64,000 nucleotides of DNA from an uncultured Bacilli bacterium (GCA_934182615.1 CAKPRO010000008.1:1-64000); one strand, 5' to 3'; positions 1-9,241 are shown, numbered from the stretch's first letter. The notes: generated by a model from the letters alone, not told the origin. Program-made: numbers and translations.

Positions 1-1493
1 TATATTTTACTGGAGGAGCTACGATTAATAGTAAATTAAAACCAGTATCTAGTAAAGAAGAAGGATTAATTAAAGAAATAGAAGTAAACTTACATAAGAC
101 TTGTAATAATGATACAGCAGTAATGAATTTATATTTAAGTTTAGATTTATTACCAGTAGCCTTACAAGAAAATACTTTTGTATATGAATTATATAATGGT
201 AATAATGAAAGAATATCAAGTGGTAACTTTAGTGATAAGAAACAAGGTGATACTGTAACACTAGCTGAAAATGAAATAGTAACTAGTGATGTATCTATAT
301 ATACTTTATATATTTATATAGATGGTAATAGAGATAATCCTATTACTATGACTAATCAAAACTTTAGATTTAATATTTATGGAGAAGGAACTGGAGCTAT
401 ATATAAAGAAAATGTAATCCAAAATGAAACAACAACACCATCTAGTTCTACTTCAACATTTCTAAATACTGAAGTACTTAGAAATCAAATAGAATCTATA
501 ACCATAGAAAAGACTAATGTCGTACCAAATGATGCCAAATATAGTAAAGATATATCTTCAAAACAAGATGGTAGTGTTATGCTATGGTATACAGATAAAG
601 ATAATAATAGTTTATATGAAATATCAATAGGTAGTGAGAATGGTTCAGTTGAAGCTAACACCAACGGAAGTGGTATGTTTGCATACTTAGATAATGTATC
701 TACTTTAGATTTAAGTGGACTAGACACTAGTAACATGACTAGTATGAGTAGAATGTTTTATAAGAGCACAAGTGTAACTAATATAGATGTATCTGAGTTT
801 GATACCAGTAAAGTGGTTAATATGTCTCATATATTTGATGGATGTAGTAATTTAGAGAATGTAGATTTATCTAATTTTAATACGTCAAATGTTATATATA
901 TGGAGGGTGTATTTCAAAATGATACTAATCTAAAGGAAATTAAGTTTGGAGATAACTTTAAAACTAATAAAGTAACTACTATGTTAGCAATGTTTGCCTC
1001 TTGTTCTAGTTTAAAACGGGTAGATTTATCTAATTTTGATACATCAAATGTAACTACTATGCAGAGTATGTTTTATAAGTGTGAAAATTTAGAATCATTA
1101 GATTTAAGTTCATTTAAAACTAATAAGGTTACTAATATGTATTGTATGTTTGCTTATTGTACTAGTTTGAAAGCAATTAATTTAACTTCTTTTGATACTA
1201 GTAAAGTAACTACCATGCAGAGTATGTTTCTTCTTTGCAAAAGTATTGAAATGTTGGATTTAAGTACATTTACTACTGATGGTGCTACTACTATTATGTA
1301 TATGTTTGATACTTGTTCATCTTTAAAAAGTTTAGATATTAGAAATGCTAGTTTGTCTTCAGTTAGTAAAAATACTAGTGTTTTTAATGCAGTTAATAGT
1401 AATGTTGTAGTGTATGTTAAAAACGATACTGAAAAAGAATTTATTATAAATACTATAAAAAATATCATTTCTGATAATGTAATAGTAGGTTAA
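1..1493 (+). CDS. BspA-like LRR (DUF285) surface protein, 5'-truncated by window
   Basis: The reading frame is open from position 3, so the gene begins before the window. The first ~130 residues are nearly identical to residues ~45-180 of the protein at 50009, a beta-rich module ending in GEGTGAIYKEN. The second half consists of 22-25-residue DUF285 repeats of the type LDLSNFDTSNVTTMQSMF. The C-terminus (VVVYVKNDTEKEF) is BspA-like and has no LPXTG, so the protein is presumably held by the N-terminal membrane segment seen in its paralog. By family knowledge such proteins are exported adhesins. An intrinsic terminator and a conserved hairpin element follow it. The family call is firm; the ligand is unknown. 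Confidence 0.9.
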   Translation, partial: YFTGGATINSKLKPVSSKEEGLIKEIEVNLHKTCNNDTAVMNLYLSLDLLPVALQENTFVYELYNGNNERISSGNFSDKKQGDTVTLAENEIVTSDVSIYTLYIYIDGNRDNPITMTNQNFRFNIYGEGTGAIYKENVIQNETTTPSSSTSTFLNTEVLRNQIESITIEKTNVVPNDAKYSKDISSKQDGSVMLWYTDKDNNSLYEISIGSENGSVEANTNGSGMFAYLDNVSTLDLSGLDTSNMTSMSRMFYKSTSVTNIDVSEFDTSKVVNMSHIFDGCSNLENVDLSNFNTSNVIYMEGVFQNDTNLKEIKFGDNFKTNKVTTMLAMFASCSSLKRVDLSNFDTSNVTTMQSMFYKCENLESLDLSSFKTNKVTNMYCMFAYCTSLKAINLTSFDTSKVTTMQSMFLLCKSIEMLDLSTFTTDGATTIMYMFDTCSSLKSLDIRNASLSSVSKNTSVFNAVNSNVVVYVKNDTEKEFIINTIKNIISDNVIVG

Positions 1494-1525
1494 GAAGATA
1501 CTAGTTATCTTTCTTTTTATTTGGA
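1494..1525 (+). terminator. Intrinsic terminator of the BspA-like gene
   Basis: AAGATA and TATCTT arms around a short loop are followed by a T-rich run (TTTCTTTTTATTT). The same sequence recurs after the BspA-like gene ending at 30311. Confidence 0.7.
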
Positions 1526-1536
1526 ATTATCTTGGT

Positions 1537-1640
1537 TAGAAAGTATTTCACTGCGAATATGATATCTTATTATTGTTTATTCCTAGACTATAAAATAGGC
1601 TAGGAATGACATGAAAATACCTTGGATTTTCATGAAAGGT
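1537..1640 (+). repeat. Tandem-hairpin noncoding element, family 1, copy A
   Basis: An operator-like motif TTTCACTGCGAATATGATATC is followed by two adjacent hairpins. Hairpin 1 is ATTCCTAG (1579-1586) with CTAGGAAT (1600-1607). Hairpin 2 is ATGAAAAT (1611-1618) with ATTTTCAT (1626-1633) around loop ACCTTGG. The element ends in GAAAGGT. Related copies lie at 8725, 30479 and 52157. Stem sequences differ between copies while pairing is kept, which argues for a selected RNA or DNA structure. Function unknown. Confidence 0.7.
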
Positions 1641-1678
1641 AGTATTATTTTAATAAATTTACATAGAATAGAGAGGAA

Positions 1679-1783
1679 ATGTTTAAAAAATACTTGACTA
1701 ATATTTTTAAAAATGATATATTAATGATGCTGGTATTTTTAGGTTTTGTCATGGGCAAAACTTATATTAAATATAAAAAATGA
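1679..1783 (+). CDS. Small single-pass membrane protein (34 aa)
   Basis: A short ORF begins MFKKYLTNIFKND, continues with a hydrophobic stretch (ILMMLVFLGFVMG) and ends in a Lys/Tyr-rich tail. A GAGAGG ribosome binding site lies 5 nt upstream. It sits 34 bp before rpsL and 40 bp after hairpin element A. The pattern of one membrane segment with basic ends is common in small regulatory or toxin-like peptides, but I recognise no family. Stop codon is TGA. Confidence 0.5.
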   Translation: MFKKYLTNIFKNDILMMLVFLGFVMGKTYIKYKK

Positions 1784-1817
1784 AACACCAGGATATGTGT
1801 AAGAAAGGAGTGAGAAA

Positions 1818-2231
1818 ATGCCTACAATTAACCAATTAACTAAGAAACCTAGAAGTAAGAAAGTAAGAAAGAGTAAATCTCCAGTATTATTAGTAGGAAA
1901 AAATAGTATTCAAAAGAAACAAACTGTACAAGTATCACCTCAAAAAAGAGGAGTATGTACAAGAGTTGGTACTACAACACCTAAGAAACCAAACTCAGCA
2001 TTAAGAAAATATGCCAGAGTTAGATTATCTAATGGTATGGAAGTTACTTGCTATATTCCAGGAATTGGACATAATTTACAAGAGCACAGCGTTGTTTTAA
2101 TTAGAGGCGGTAGAGTAAAAGACCTAATCGGTGTTAGATATCACATCATTAGAGGTACTTTAGATACTGCTGGAGTTCAAAATAGAAAACAAGGTAGAAG
2201 TAAATACGGTGCTAAAAGAGAAAAAAAATAA
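1818..2231 (+). CDS. rpsL: 30S ribosomal protein S12
   Basis: 137 residues, the usual S12 length. It contains the conserved stretches [13 protein letters not shown] and [28 protein letters not shown], and ends in the basic tail [16 protein letters not shown]12 sits at the decoding centre of the 30S subunit. A strong AAGAAAGGAGTGA site precedes the ATG; the same site precedes rpsG. It is the first gene of the str operon, but the next genes here are a RiPP precursor and maturase rather than rpsG. Confidence 0.98.
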   Translation: MPTINQLTKKPRSKKVRKSKSPVLLVGKNSIQKKQTVQVSPQKRGVCTRVGTTTPKKPNSALRKYARVRLSNGMEVTCYIPGIGHNLQEHSVVLIRGGRVKDLIGVRYHIIRGTLDTAGVQNRKQGRSKYGAKREKK

Positions 2232-2266
2232 TAATTAAAAAATAAATGAGAGGAGGATATTAGACT

Positions 2267-2389
2267 ATGGTAAAAATAATTTCAGAAGCTGTAGTAACAG
2301 TTAACAACATCTCAGAAGTTAGTGAAAATAAAATAAATGATTCACAAAATCAATGCACTTGCACAGACACTTATTGTGGTTGTATGTAA
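2267..2389 (+). CDS. Putative RiPP precursor peptide (40 aa, Cys-rich core)
   Basis: The ORF starts MVKIISEAVVTVNNISEV, continues with an Asn/Ser/Glu-rich leader, and ends in CTCTDTYCGCM, with Cys at residues 30, 32, 37 and 39. Apart from the tail there is no Cys. The strong GAGAGGAGG site starts 17 nt before the ATG. It lies 36 bp after rpsL and 46 bp before a radical SAM/SPASM gene. A short acidic leader with a Cys-dense C-terminus beside a SPASM maturase is the standard layout of thioether-crosslinked RiPPs (sactipeptides or ranthipeptides). I infer that the CxC...CxC tail is the modified core. No known precursor family is recognised. Confidence 0.75.
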   Translation: MVKIISEAVVTVNNISEVSENKINDSQNQCTCTDTYCGCM

Positions 2390-2435
2390 TATACATATCT
2401 ATGCGAAATAATTAATTAAGGAGTATAATAGTATT

Positions 2436-3716
2436 ATGATAAAAAGCAAATATAAAAGTAGTTTTTACAATATATATAAAAGCGACAATGAAAAAAAAGA
2501 AATTTTTAATTCTTTTACAAAAGCAAATGTAATTTTTGAAGATAAATTATTTAATCGCATCAAAGAAAATAAAATTGAAGAAATTGAACCAGAAATTGTA
2601 AAAGAATTGTTAAACCTAGGAATGATAGTCCCAAATACTGTCGATGAATTTCAAACTATTAAGGAAAATTATATTAAATATAGAAATACAAAAGATACTC
2701 TATTAATTACCCTTATTCCTACATTTATGTGTAATTTTAGATGTCCTTATTGTTTTGAAGGCAGTGATGCAAAATCAAATCAAACAATAATTGATTATGA
2801 TATATTAAAAAAATATGCAAATTTAAATTTTGCTAAATATAAACATATTCATATAACACTTTTCGGTGGAGAACCATTATTGTGTTATAAAAAAACATTA
2901 GATTTTTTTAAGTACTTAAAGAAAAAGTTTGAAAATAGTGGTCAAACATATAGTTCAAGTATTGCTACAAATGCTTATCTTTTAGACGAAGAAAAAATTG
3001 CAAATTTAATAGAAGTATGTAATTGTCAAACATTTCAAATTACAATTGATGGTTGTCAAAGAACGCAAAATACATTACGCTGTTTGACAAATGGAAGTTC
3101 AACTTATGATAAAGTAATTAATAATTTTAAAGCCTTATTGAAATACAATAAAGACAATAAGTTAAATATTGTGTTACGTGTTAACCTGTTTAACAATACA
3201 CTTAGTGAGGTTGAAGAATTCTTAAATGAATTTTCAGATAAAGAAAAAAATAAGTTCTTAATATATTTTCGCTACATTTATAACACTAAAGAATTCAAAA
3301 AAGAAAACAAAAATCAAATTGACTTGAAAGAGTTTTATGAAATGGCAAAAAGAAAGAAATTTATTATAAATTATAATAAAAGTTTTTCATTCTATCATTG
3401 TGAAGGTGATGGTGCAGAGGAACAATTACATATTTTGCCTGATTTAAAAGTATATAAATGTATTAATGATATGTCGTATGAGAATTCATACATTGGAAAT
3501 ATAAATAAGAATGGTGAAATTATCTTTAATAACAATTCACATGATTGGAATAATTATAGTTTTTTTGAAGATGATAATTGTTCAGTATGCAAATATTTAC
3601 CTATGTGTTGGGGCGGATGTCCATTAGTATTTAAAAAAACTGGTAAAAGGGTTTGCATACATGAAAAAAATATGGAAGACGTAGAAAAAAAGAAAGGAGT
3701 GAATACAAATGCGTAA
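2436..3716 (+). CDS. Radical SAM/SPASM peptide maturase
   Basis: 426 residues. The radical SAM cluster motif CNFRCPYC has Cys at 99, 103 and 106, followed by FGGEP at 143-147. The C-terminus carries a canonical SPASM set: Cys322, Cys342, then Cys382-x2-Cys385-x5-Cys391-x3-Cys395, then Cys407, able to bind auxiliary 4Fe-4S clusters. The N-terminal ~90 residues (…[12 protein letters not shown]) may be the peptide-recognition region. By family knowledge such enzymes install thioether or C-C crosslinks on a precursor; the substrate is presumably the peptide at 2267. The last codons contain the rpsG ribosome binding site and the gene overlaps rpsG by 8 bp, so translation is likely coupled. Arg codons include CGC/CGT, rarer in neighbours, which hints at transfer. 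Confidence 0.93.
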   Translation: MIKSKYKSSFYNIYKSDNEKKEIFNSFTKANVIFEDKLFNRIKENKIEEIEPEIVKELLNLGMIVPNTVDEFQTIKENYIKYRNTKDTLLITLIPTFMCNFRCPYCFEGSDAKSNQTIIDYDILKKYANLNFAKYKHIHITLFGGEPLLCYKKTLDFFKYLKKKFENSGQTYSSSIATNAYLLDEEKIANLIEVCNCQTFQITIDGCQRTQNTLRCLTNGSSTYDKVINNFKALLKYNKDNKLNIVLRVNLFNNTLSEVEEFLNEFSDKEKNKFLIYFRYIYNTKEFKKENKNQIDLKEFYEMAKRKKFIINYNKSFSFYHCEGDGAEEQLHILPDLKVYKCINDMSYENSYIGNINKNGEIIFNNNSHDWNNYSFFEDDNCSVCKYLPMCWGGCPLVFKKTGKRVCIHEKNMEDVEKKKGVNTNA

Positions 3717-4176
3717 AAAAAGAGCAACAAAAAGAGACGTATTAGCAGATCCTATATACAATTCAAAAGTAGTTACTAAATTAGTTAACCACATTATGAA
3801 AGATGGTAAAAAAGGTACTGCTCAAAACATTATATATGATGCTTTTGATATAGTTAAAGAAAAAACTGGTGAAGATGCTATGATAGTATTCGAAAAAGCA
3901 ATGAATAATATCAAGCCTGCTCTTGAAGTTAAATCAAGAAGAGTTGGTGGAGCCACATATCAAGTACCAGTTGAAGTTAAACCAGATAGAGCTCAAGCTT
4001 TAGCATTCAGATGGCTAGCTCAATATGCAAGACTTAGAAATGGTCATTCAATGGCAGAAAATCTTGCCAACGAACTAATTGATGCATCTAACGGAACAGG
4101 TGCTTCAGTTAAGAAGAAAGATGATACTCATAAAATGGCAGAAGCTAATAAAGCATTTGCTCATTATAGATGGTAA
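3709..4176 (+). CDS. rpsG: 30S ribosomal protein S7
   Basis: 155 residues, typical for bacterial S7. Conserved segments include [13 protein letters not shown] and the C-terminal [14 protein letters not shown]7 nucleates assembly of the 30S head and is a known autoregulator of the str operon in other bacteria. The start ATG lies inside the end of the upstream maturase gene, behind an AAGAAAGGAGTGA site like that of rpsL, so the site is the ancestral rpsG one and the maturase reads through it. Confidence 0.98.
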   Translation: MRKKRATKRDVLADPIYNSKVVTKLVNHIMKDGKKGTAQNIIYDAFDIVKEKTGEDAMIVFEKAMNNIKPALEVKSRRVGGATYQVPVEVKPDRAQALAFRWLAQYARLRNGHSMAENLANELIDASNGTGASVKKKDDTHKMAEANKAFAHYRW

Positions 4177-4377
4177 TTGTTATCACCCATCTAGTAATTA
4201 TTTAAAGATATTAATAAACAAATGATAATAATTTTAAAATACAATCTTTGTTTATTCAATGACAACTTAGGTTAATATATTGTTCATTTTTTGAAAAAAA
4301 GAAAATTATGAAAGAATATAAAGCATCAGGTAAACAATTACTAATTAATTAAATAAAAAATGAAAGGAAAATGAATT

Positions 4378-6450
4378 ATGGCTCGTGAAATAAGCTTAGA
4401 ACATACAAGAAATATTGGAATCATGGCCCATATCGATGCAGGTAAAACTACTTGTACTGAAAGAATTCTATTCCATACTCATAAGATACATAAAATCGGT
4501 GAAACACACGATGGTGCATCACAAATGGACTGGATGGAACAAGAACAAGAGAGAGGTATTACTATTACTAGTGCCGCTACTACTGCATTCTGGAAGGGTT
4601 ATAGATTTAATATAATTGATACTCCAGGACACGTTGACTTTACTATTGAAGTTCAAAGAAGTCTTAGAGTACTTGATGGTGCTGTTTTATTAATTGATGC
4701 TCAAGCAGGTGTTGAACCTCAAAGTGAAACAGTATGGAGACAAGCAAATGAATATGGTGTACCTAGAATTATCTTTGCTAATAAGATGGATAAAATGGGA
4801 GCTGATTTCTATTTTAGTTTAGGTACTATTAAAGATAGATTAGGAGCAAATACTGCTGCTATGGAACTTCCTATTGGAGCTGAATCTGATTTTAATGGTG
4901 TAATTGATCTAGTTACTATGAAAGCATATCACTTTGATGGTAAACAAGCTGAAGATTATACTGAGATTGAGATTCCTGAAGATATGAAGGATAAAGCAGT
5001 TGAATATAGAAATATATTAATTGAAGCTGCTGCTGATTTTGATGAAGAATTAATGATGAAATATTTAGATGGTGAAGAAATAGGTGTAGAAGAACTTAAG
5101 AAAGCTATCAGAAAGGGTGTATTAAAGGCAGAATTCTTCCCTGTTATGTGTGGAACTGCTTTAGGTAATATGGGTATTAAGTTATTACTTGATGCTGTTG
5201 TTGATTATTTACCTGCTCCTACTGATATTTCTTCTATTGAATGTACTGATCCTAAAGGAAATGTAGTACTTAGACATCCTTCTGATTCTGAACCATTTAC
5301 TGCATTAGCATTTAAGATTGCTACTGATCCATTCGTAGGAAGACTTACTTTCTTTAGAGTATATTCTGGTACTTTAAAGAGTGGTTCTTATGTACTTAAC
5401 TCTACTAAAGATGTTAAGGAAAGAATTGGTAGAATACTACTTATGCATGCTAATCACAGAGAAGAGATTCCAGAAATATATGCTGGTGAAATTGGAGCTG
5501 CTGTAGGTCTTAAGAATACTACAACTGCGGATACTCTATGTGATGAGAAGAAACCTGTTATCATGAAAGGTATGGAATTCCCTGAGCCAGTTATTACTCA
5601 GGCTGTTGAACCTAAAACTAAAGCAGACCAAGAAAAGATGGGCATTGCCCTTCAAAAACTTGCTGAAGAAGATCCAACATTTAGAATGCATACTGATCCT
5701 GAAACTGGTCAAACTACTATCTCTGGTATGGGTGAATTACACCTTGATATTATCGTAGATAGAATGAGAAGAGAATTTAATGTTGAAGCTACTGTTGGTG
5801 CTCCAATGGTTGCTTATAGAGAAACTATTACACAAACTGGTGAGTGTGAAGGTAAACATATTAAACAATCTGGTGGACGTGGACAATACGGACATGTTTG
5901 GATTAGATTTGAACCAAATCCTGAGAAAGGTTATGAATTTGTTGATAACATCGTTGGTGGTGTTGTTCCTAGAGAATACATCTCAGTTATCGATAAAGGA
6001 TTACAAGATGCTATGCAAACTGGTATTCTAGCAGGATACCCTATGGTAGATGTTAAGGCTACATTATTTGATGGTTCATACCATGATGTAGACTCATCTG
6101 AAATGGCATTTAAGATTGCGGCTTCACTTGCTTTAAAAGAAGCTAAGAATAAATGTAAACCTGTACTACTTGAACCAATAATGAAAGTAGTAGTTACTGC
6201 TCCAGATGAATATACTGGTGCTGTAATTGGTGACTTAACTGCAAGACGTGGTAAACCACAAGGACAAGAATCAAGAGGAAATGCTATTGCATTTACTGCA
6301 ATGGTACCACTTGCTGAAATGTTTGGTTATGCTACTAGTTTAAGAAGTTCTACTCAAGGTAGAGGTAACTATGTAATGGAACTTGACCATTATGAAGAAG
6401 TTCCAAAATCAATTGCTGATGAAATCATCAAAAAAAATGGTGGAAATTAG
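4378..6450 (+). CDS. fusA: Elongation factor G
   Basis: 690 residues, normal EF-G length. G-domain motifs are AHIDAGKTT (G1), DTPGHVDF (G3) and NKMDKMGA (G4). Domain IV begins around GGRGQYGHV and the C-terminus contains [16 protein letters not shown]. It catalyses GTP-dependent translocation and, with RRF, ribosome recycling. The ribosome binding site is AAAGGAAAATGAATT. A 201-bp spacer after rpsG holds no recognisable gene. Confidence 0.98.
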   Translation: MAREISLEHTRNIGIMAHIDAGKTTCTERILFHTHKIHKIGETHDGASQMDWMEQEQERGITITSAATTAFWKGYRFNIIDTPGHVDFTIEVQRSLRVLDGAVLLIDAQAGVEPQSETVWRQANEYGVPRIIFANKMDKMGADFYFSLGTIKDRLGANTAAMELPIGAESDFNGVIDLVTMKAYHFDGKQAEDYTEIEIPEDMKDKAVEYRNILIEAAADFDEELMMKYLDGEEIGVEELKKAIRKGVLKAEFFPVMCGTALGNMGIKLLLDAVVDYLPAPTDISSIECTDPKGNVVLRHPSDSEPFTALAFKIATDPFVGRLTFFRVYSGTLKSGSYVLNSTKDVKERIGRILLMHANHREEIPEIYAGEIGAAVGLKNTTTADTLCDEKKPVIMKGMEFPEPVITQAVEPKTKADQEKMGIALQKLAEEDPTFRMHTDPETGQTTISGMGELHLDIIVDRMRREFNVEATVGAPMVAYRETITQTGECEGKHIKQSGGRGQYGHVWIRFEPNPEKGYEFVDNIVGGVVPREYISVIDKGLQDAMQTGILAGYPMVDVKATLFDGSYHDVDSSEMAFKIAASLALKEAKNKCKPVLLEPIMKVVVTAPDEYTGAVIGDLTARRGKPQGQESRGNAIAFTAMVPLAEMFGYATSLRSSTQGRGNYVMELDHYEEVPKSIADEIIKKNGGN

Positions 6451-6523
6451 TAAAAACACTTGAAAAAATACAATAATATGATAAAATAGATATTGTAATA
6501 TTAAAGAAAGAGAGGAAATTAAA

Positions 6524-7708
6524 ATGGCAAAAGCTAAATTTGATCGTTCAAAACCACACGTTAACATTGGTACAATTGGCCACGTTGACCATGGTAAAAC
6601 AACATTAACTGCCGCTATTACAAAAGTTTTAGCAGCTAAAGGCGGAGCTGAATTCATGGATTATGCAAATATCGATAAAGCTCCAGAAGAAAGAGAAAGA
6701 GGTATTACAATCAACACTGCACACGTTGAATACCAAACTGAAAAGAGACACTATGCTCACGTTGACTGTCCAGGACACGCAGACTATGTTAAAAACATGA
6801 TTACTGGTGCTGCTCAAATGGATGGAGCAATCCTAGTTATTGCTGCAACTGATGGTCCTATGGCTCAAACAAGAGAGCACATCTTACTTGCTAGACAAGT
6901 TGGTGTACCTAGAATGGTTGTATTCTTAAATAAATGTGATATGGTTGATGATGAAGAATTATTAGACCTAGTTGAAATGGAAGTAAGAGAATTACTTACT
7001 GAATACGGATTTGATGGAGACAATACTCCAATCATTAGAGGTTCTGCTCTTAAAGCTCTTGAAGGAGATCCTAAGTATGTTAAGGCTATCGAAGACTTAA
7101 TGGATGCTGTTGATGAATGGATTCCAACTCCTGAAAGAGATAATGACAAACCATTCTTAATGTCAATTGAAGACGTATTTACTATTACTGGTAGAGGAAC
7201 AGTTGTTACTGGTAGAGTTGAAAGAGGACAATTAAAACTTAATGATGAAGTTGAAATCGTTGGTTTAAAAGATACTAAGAAAACAGTTGTTACTGGTATT
7301 GAAATGTTTAGAAAACAACTTGACTATGCTGAAGCTGGAGATAATGCTGGTGTATTATTAAGAGGAATCGATAGAAGTGAAGTTGAAAGAGGACAAGTTC
7401 TTGCTAAACCTGGAACAGTTCATCCACATAAAAAATTCAAAGCACAAGTTTATGTACTTTCTAAAGAAGAAGGTGGAAGACATACTCCATTCTTTACAAA
7501 CTATAGACCTCAATTCTATTTCAGAACTACTGACGTTACTGGTGTAGTTACATTACCAGAAGGAACTGAAATGGTTATGCCTGGTGACAATGTTACTATG
7601 ACAGTTGAATTAATTGCTCCAATCGCAGTTGAAAATGGTACTAAATTCTCTATTAGAGAAGGTGGACACACTGTTGGTGCTGGATCAGTTACTGAAATTA
7701 TTGAATAA
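6524..7708 (+). CDS. tuf: Elongation factor Tu
   Basis: 394 residues. G motifs are [17 protein letters not shown] and NKCDMVD; the effector region ERERGITI and C-terminal [13 protein letters not shown] are present. It delivers aminoacyl-tRNA to the ribosome. Codon use is strongly biased (CCA, AGA, GGT), as expected of a highly expressed gene. It is last in the str operon and is followed directly by an intrinsic terminator. Confidence 0.98.
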   Translation: MAKAKFDRSKPHVNIGTIGHVDHGKTTLTAAITKVLAAKGGAEFMDYANIDKAPEERERGITINTAHVEYQTEKRHYAHVDCPGHADYVKNMITGAAQMDGAILVIAATDGPMAQTREHILLARQVGVPRMVVFLNKCDMVDDEELLDLVEMEVRELLTEYGFDGDNTPIIRGSALKALEGDPKYVKAIEDLMDAVDEWIPTPERDNDKPFLMSIEDVFTITGRGTVVTGRVERGQLKLNDEVEIVGLKDTKKTVVTGIEMFRKQLDYAEAGDNAGVLLRGIDRSEVERGQVLAKPGTVHPHKKFKAQVYVLSKEEGGRHTPFFTNYRPQFYFRTTDVTGVVTLPEGTEMVMPGDNVTMTVELIAPIAVENGTKFSIREGGHTVGAGSVTEIIE

Positions 7709-7715
7709 TTAAATT

Positions 7716-7743
7716 AAAGATACTCATTTGAGTGTCTTTTTTC
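7716..7743 (+). terminator. str operon terminator
   Basis: Ten-base-pair stem AAAGATACTC / GAGTGTCTTT with loop ATTT, followed by a T run, 8 bp after the tuf stop. Confidence 0.9.
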
Positions 7744-7827
7744 TACAAAATTTAGTTGATAATAAAATAATAAAAATTGTGTATAATATTAATGCAAATG
7801 ATAATTTGCCAATTTTATGCAATGGTA

Positions 7828-7856
7828 TTGACTTTTGGCATAAAATATAGTATATT
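7828..7856 (+). promoter_or_regulatory. Promoter of the type III antitoxin RNA
   Basis: TTGACT (7828-7833), 17-bp spacer, TATATT (7851-7856). Transcription would start near 7863, just ahead of the pseudoknot repeats. Confidence 0.75.
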
Positions 7857-7862
7857 ATTATT

Positions 7863-8030
7863 GCATTTGATGAATGCATTAATAAGAAAATGTTTCTCGC
7901 TTCCAGGTGGCTTGCGAGTAATAAGTAATCCTGGTCGACAATGTTTCTCGCTTACGGGTGGTGCGAGTAATAAGTAATCCCGAGCGAAAATGTTTGAAAA
8001 CTCTTACTTTTTAAGTAGAGTTTTCTTTTA
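7863..8030 (+). ncRNA. Type III (ToxI/CptI-like) antitoxin RNA with tandem pseudoknot repeats
   Basis: Two tandem units begin ATGTTTCTCGC at 7890 and 7941 (periods 51 and 49 nt), with a third partial ATGTTT at 7990. Each unit can form an H-type pseudoknot. In unit 1, CTCGC (7896-7900) pairs with GCGAG (7914-7918) and CCAGG (7903-7907) with CCTGG (7930-7934). In unit 2, CTCGC (7947-7951) pairs with GCGAG (7963-7967) and CGGG (7955-7958) with CCCG (7979-7982). The second stem covaries and the TAATAAGTAAT loop is conserved. A promoter precedes and a terminator follows the repeats; the toxin gene comes next. This is the exact layout of type III toxin-antitoxin loci, in which the toxin cuts the repeat RNA into units that inhibit it. 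Confidence 0.85.
7996..8030 (+). terminator. Terminator between antitoxin RNA and toxin gene
   Basis: Stem GAAAACTCT..ACTT / AAGT..AGAGTTTTC followed by TTTT. In type III loci this attenuator lets only some transcripts reach the toxin gene, setting the antitoxin:toxin ratio. Confidence 0.8.
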
Positions 8031-8124
8031 ATTTATGATATACTTTTATTGGGTTTAATAGTTCAAAAATAATATGTTTTTTACTATATGTTTATGAAAT
8101 AAAATGAAAGGAGAAAAGATTGTT

Positions 8125-8604
8125 ATGAAGGTTCAAACTGGATATTTATATCATATTAAGGATGATTTTTTTGATATTGTTAATGATGATAATTTAATGC
8201 AAAATCATGAAAAGGGTAAAAAAAGACCTACTTATTTTACTATTAAGGATAATGATATTTTATGGTTTATTCCTATTAGTTCAAAAATAGATAAATATAA
8301 AAAAATAATTGATAAGAAAATAGAAAAATATGGTTTTTGTAATACTATATTAATAGAAAAAATTTTTGATGAAGAATCTGCTATTTTACTTCAGAATGCT
8401 TTTCCAACTTTAGAAAAGTATATTGATCATGTTCATACAATTGATGGTAAGCCTGCTAGAGTACCGGAAAAGTTAGAACAGATAATTTATGATAATTTTA
8501 AGGAGTTAATGAAGCTTAATACAAGGGGAATAAAGGTATTTTTTACTGATATAGATAAAATGAAAGAGCAGATGTTAGAAGAATTAAAAGTTTCTAGTAA
8601 ATAG
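8125..8604 (+). CDS. ToxN/AbiQ-family endoribonuclease toxin (CptN-like)
   Basis: 159 residues from the ATG at 8125, chosen because AAAGGAG sits about 11 nt upstream; the ATG at 8104 overlaps that site. Features typical of the CptN/AbiQ branch include an early GYLYHIKDDFFDIVND, the central IPISSKIDKYKKI, KKIEKYGFCNTI, ILLQNAFPTLEKYIDHVH, and the late GIKVFFTDID. These toxins cleave cellular mRNA and their own repeat RNA antitoxin, and several act as abortive-infection phage defences. The upstream pseudoknot RNA supports the call strongly. Phage defence here is inference. Confidence 0.87.
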   Translation: MKVQTGYLYHIKDDFFDIVNDDNLMQNHEKGKKRPTYFTIKDNDILWFIPISSKIDKYKKIIDKKIEKYGFCNTILIEKIFDEESAILLQNAFPTLEKYIDHVHTIDGKPARVPEKLEQIIYDNFKELMKLNTRGIKVFFTDIDKMKEQMLEELKVSSK

Positions 8605-8724
8605 TTATAAGTTTTATTTTTTAGATAGTAGTGAAAAGAAATTATATCACTGCCCGTTTAGGACGTTTGGAACAGGATATTTAATATCATTATCCTTAGT
8701 GATACTAGTTCTTTTCTTTCTTTT
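8605..8724 (+). other. Structured intergenic segment after the toxin gene
   Basis: A nested stem can form: GAAAAGAA with TTCTTTTC outside, ATCACT with AGTGAT within, and GGATA with TATCC at the tip. The outer arm is followed by TTTCTTTT, so it could be an elaborate terminator. The internal GCCCGTTTAGGACGTTTGG matches no riboswitch that I know. Confidence 0.4.
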
Positions 8725-8820
8725 AGGTATTCACTGTGAATATAATAGATATGGATGATATTCATTTCTAGACTATAGGCTAGAAATGACATGAAATGAC
8801 CTTGGCATTTCATGAAAGGT
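8725..8820 (+). repeat. Tandem-hairpin noncoding element, family 1, copy B
   Basis: Palindrome ATTCACTGTGAAT overlaps a TATAAT (8741-8746). Hairpin 1 is CATTTCTAG (8763-8771) / CTAGAAATG (8780-8788), carrying a compensatory C-G to T-A change relative to copies A and D. Hairpin 2 is ATGAAATG (8791-8798) / CATTTCAT (8806-8813) around ACCTTGG. It ends GAAAGGT. Confidence 0.7.
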
Positions 8821-8889
8821 GAAAGAATGTAAATGATAATAATTACTTAAATATTATTATTACATAGGATTATTATAGGGAGGAATAGT

Positions 8890-9241
8890 ATGAATCCTTA
8901 TGATAAGATAGAAAGAGATAAGAAATGTATATGTAATCCTGTTATTATTGGGATGACTGGCCTATGGTATTACAGGGTTTAATTGGTCCTACGAGACTTC
9001 AAGGAGAGCCTCCTAGTAGTTAGTACTGAAGGGATATTCTTTGCTAGTTATAATGATACTAATGATATTGAAGCAATGATTATTAATAAGACTTGGTTAG
9101 TACCAGAACCTAGTGAATATTTTATTTAGATTTGAAGATGATACTATACTTGAGGTTATGACTAATTTAACGGGAGATATTAATACTTCTAATGTAGAAG
9201 TAAAAGATGTTACTTTACTTATGAAGAAGATACATGAATAA
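8890..9241 (+). pseudogene. Decayed collagen-like (GXY-repeat) surface or exosporium-type protein
   Basis: A good ribosome binding site (AGGGAGGAATAGT) and ATG start a frame reading MNPYDKIERDKKCICNPV, which hits a stop after 30 residues. Fragments in other frames read GPTRLQGEPP (collagen-like GXY), GIFFASYNDTNDIEAMIINK and a C-terminal EVMTNLTGDINTSNVEVK…KKIHE ending at 9241. Several frameshifts and stops, plus loss of most GXY repeats, make this a pseudogene. Proteins with this Cys-rich start, collagen middle and beta-rich tail are common on spores or cell surfaces of Bacilli. Confidence 0.65.

Noticed and set aside
7777..7977. 66-codon ORF before the toxin gene
   Set aside because: It lies across the promoter and the pseudoknot repeats; the repeated peptide segments follow from the RNA repeats. 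The region is explained as antitoxin RNA.
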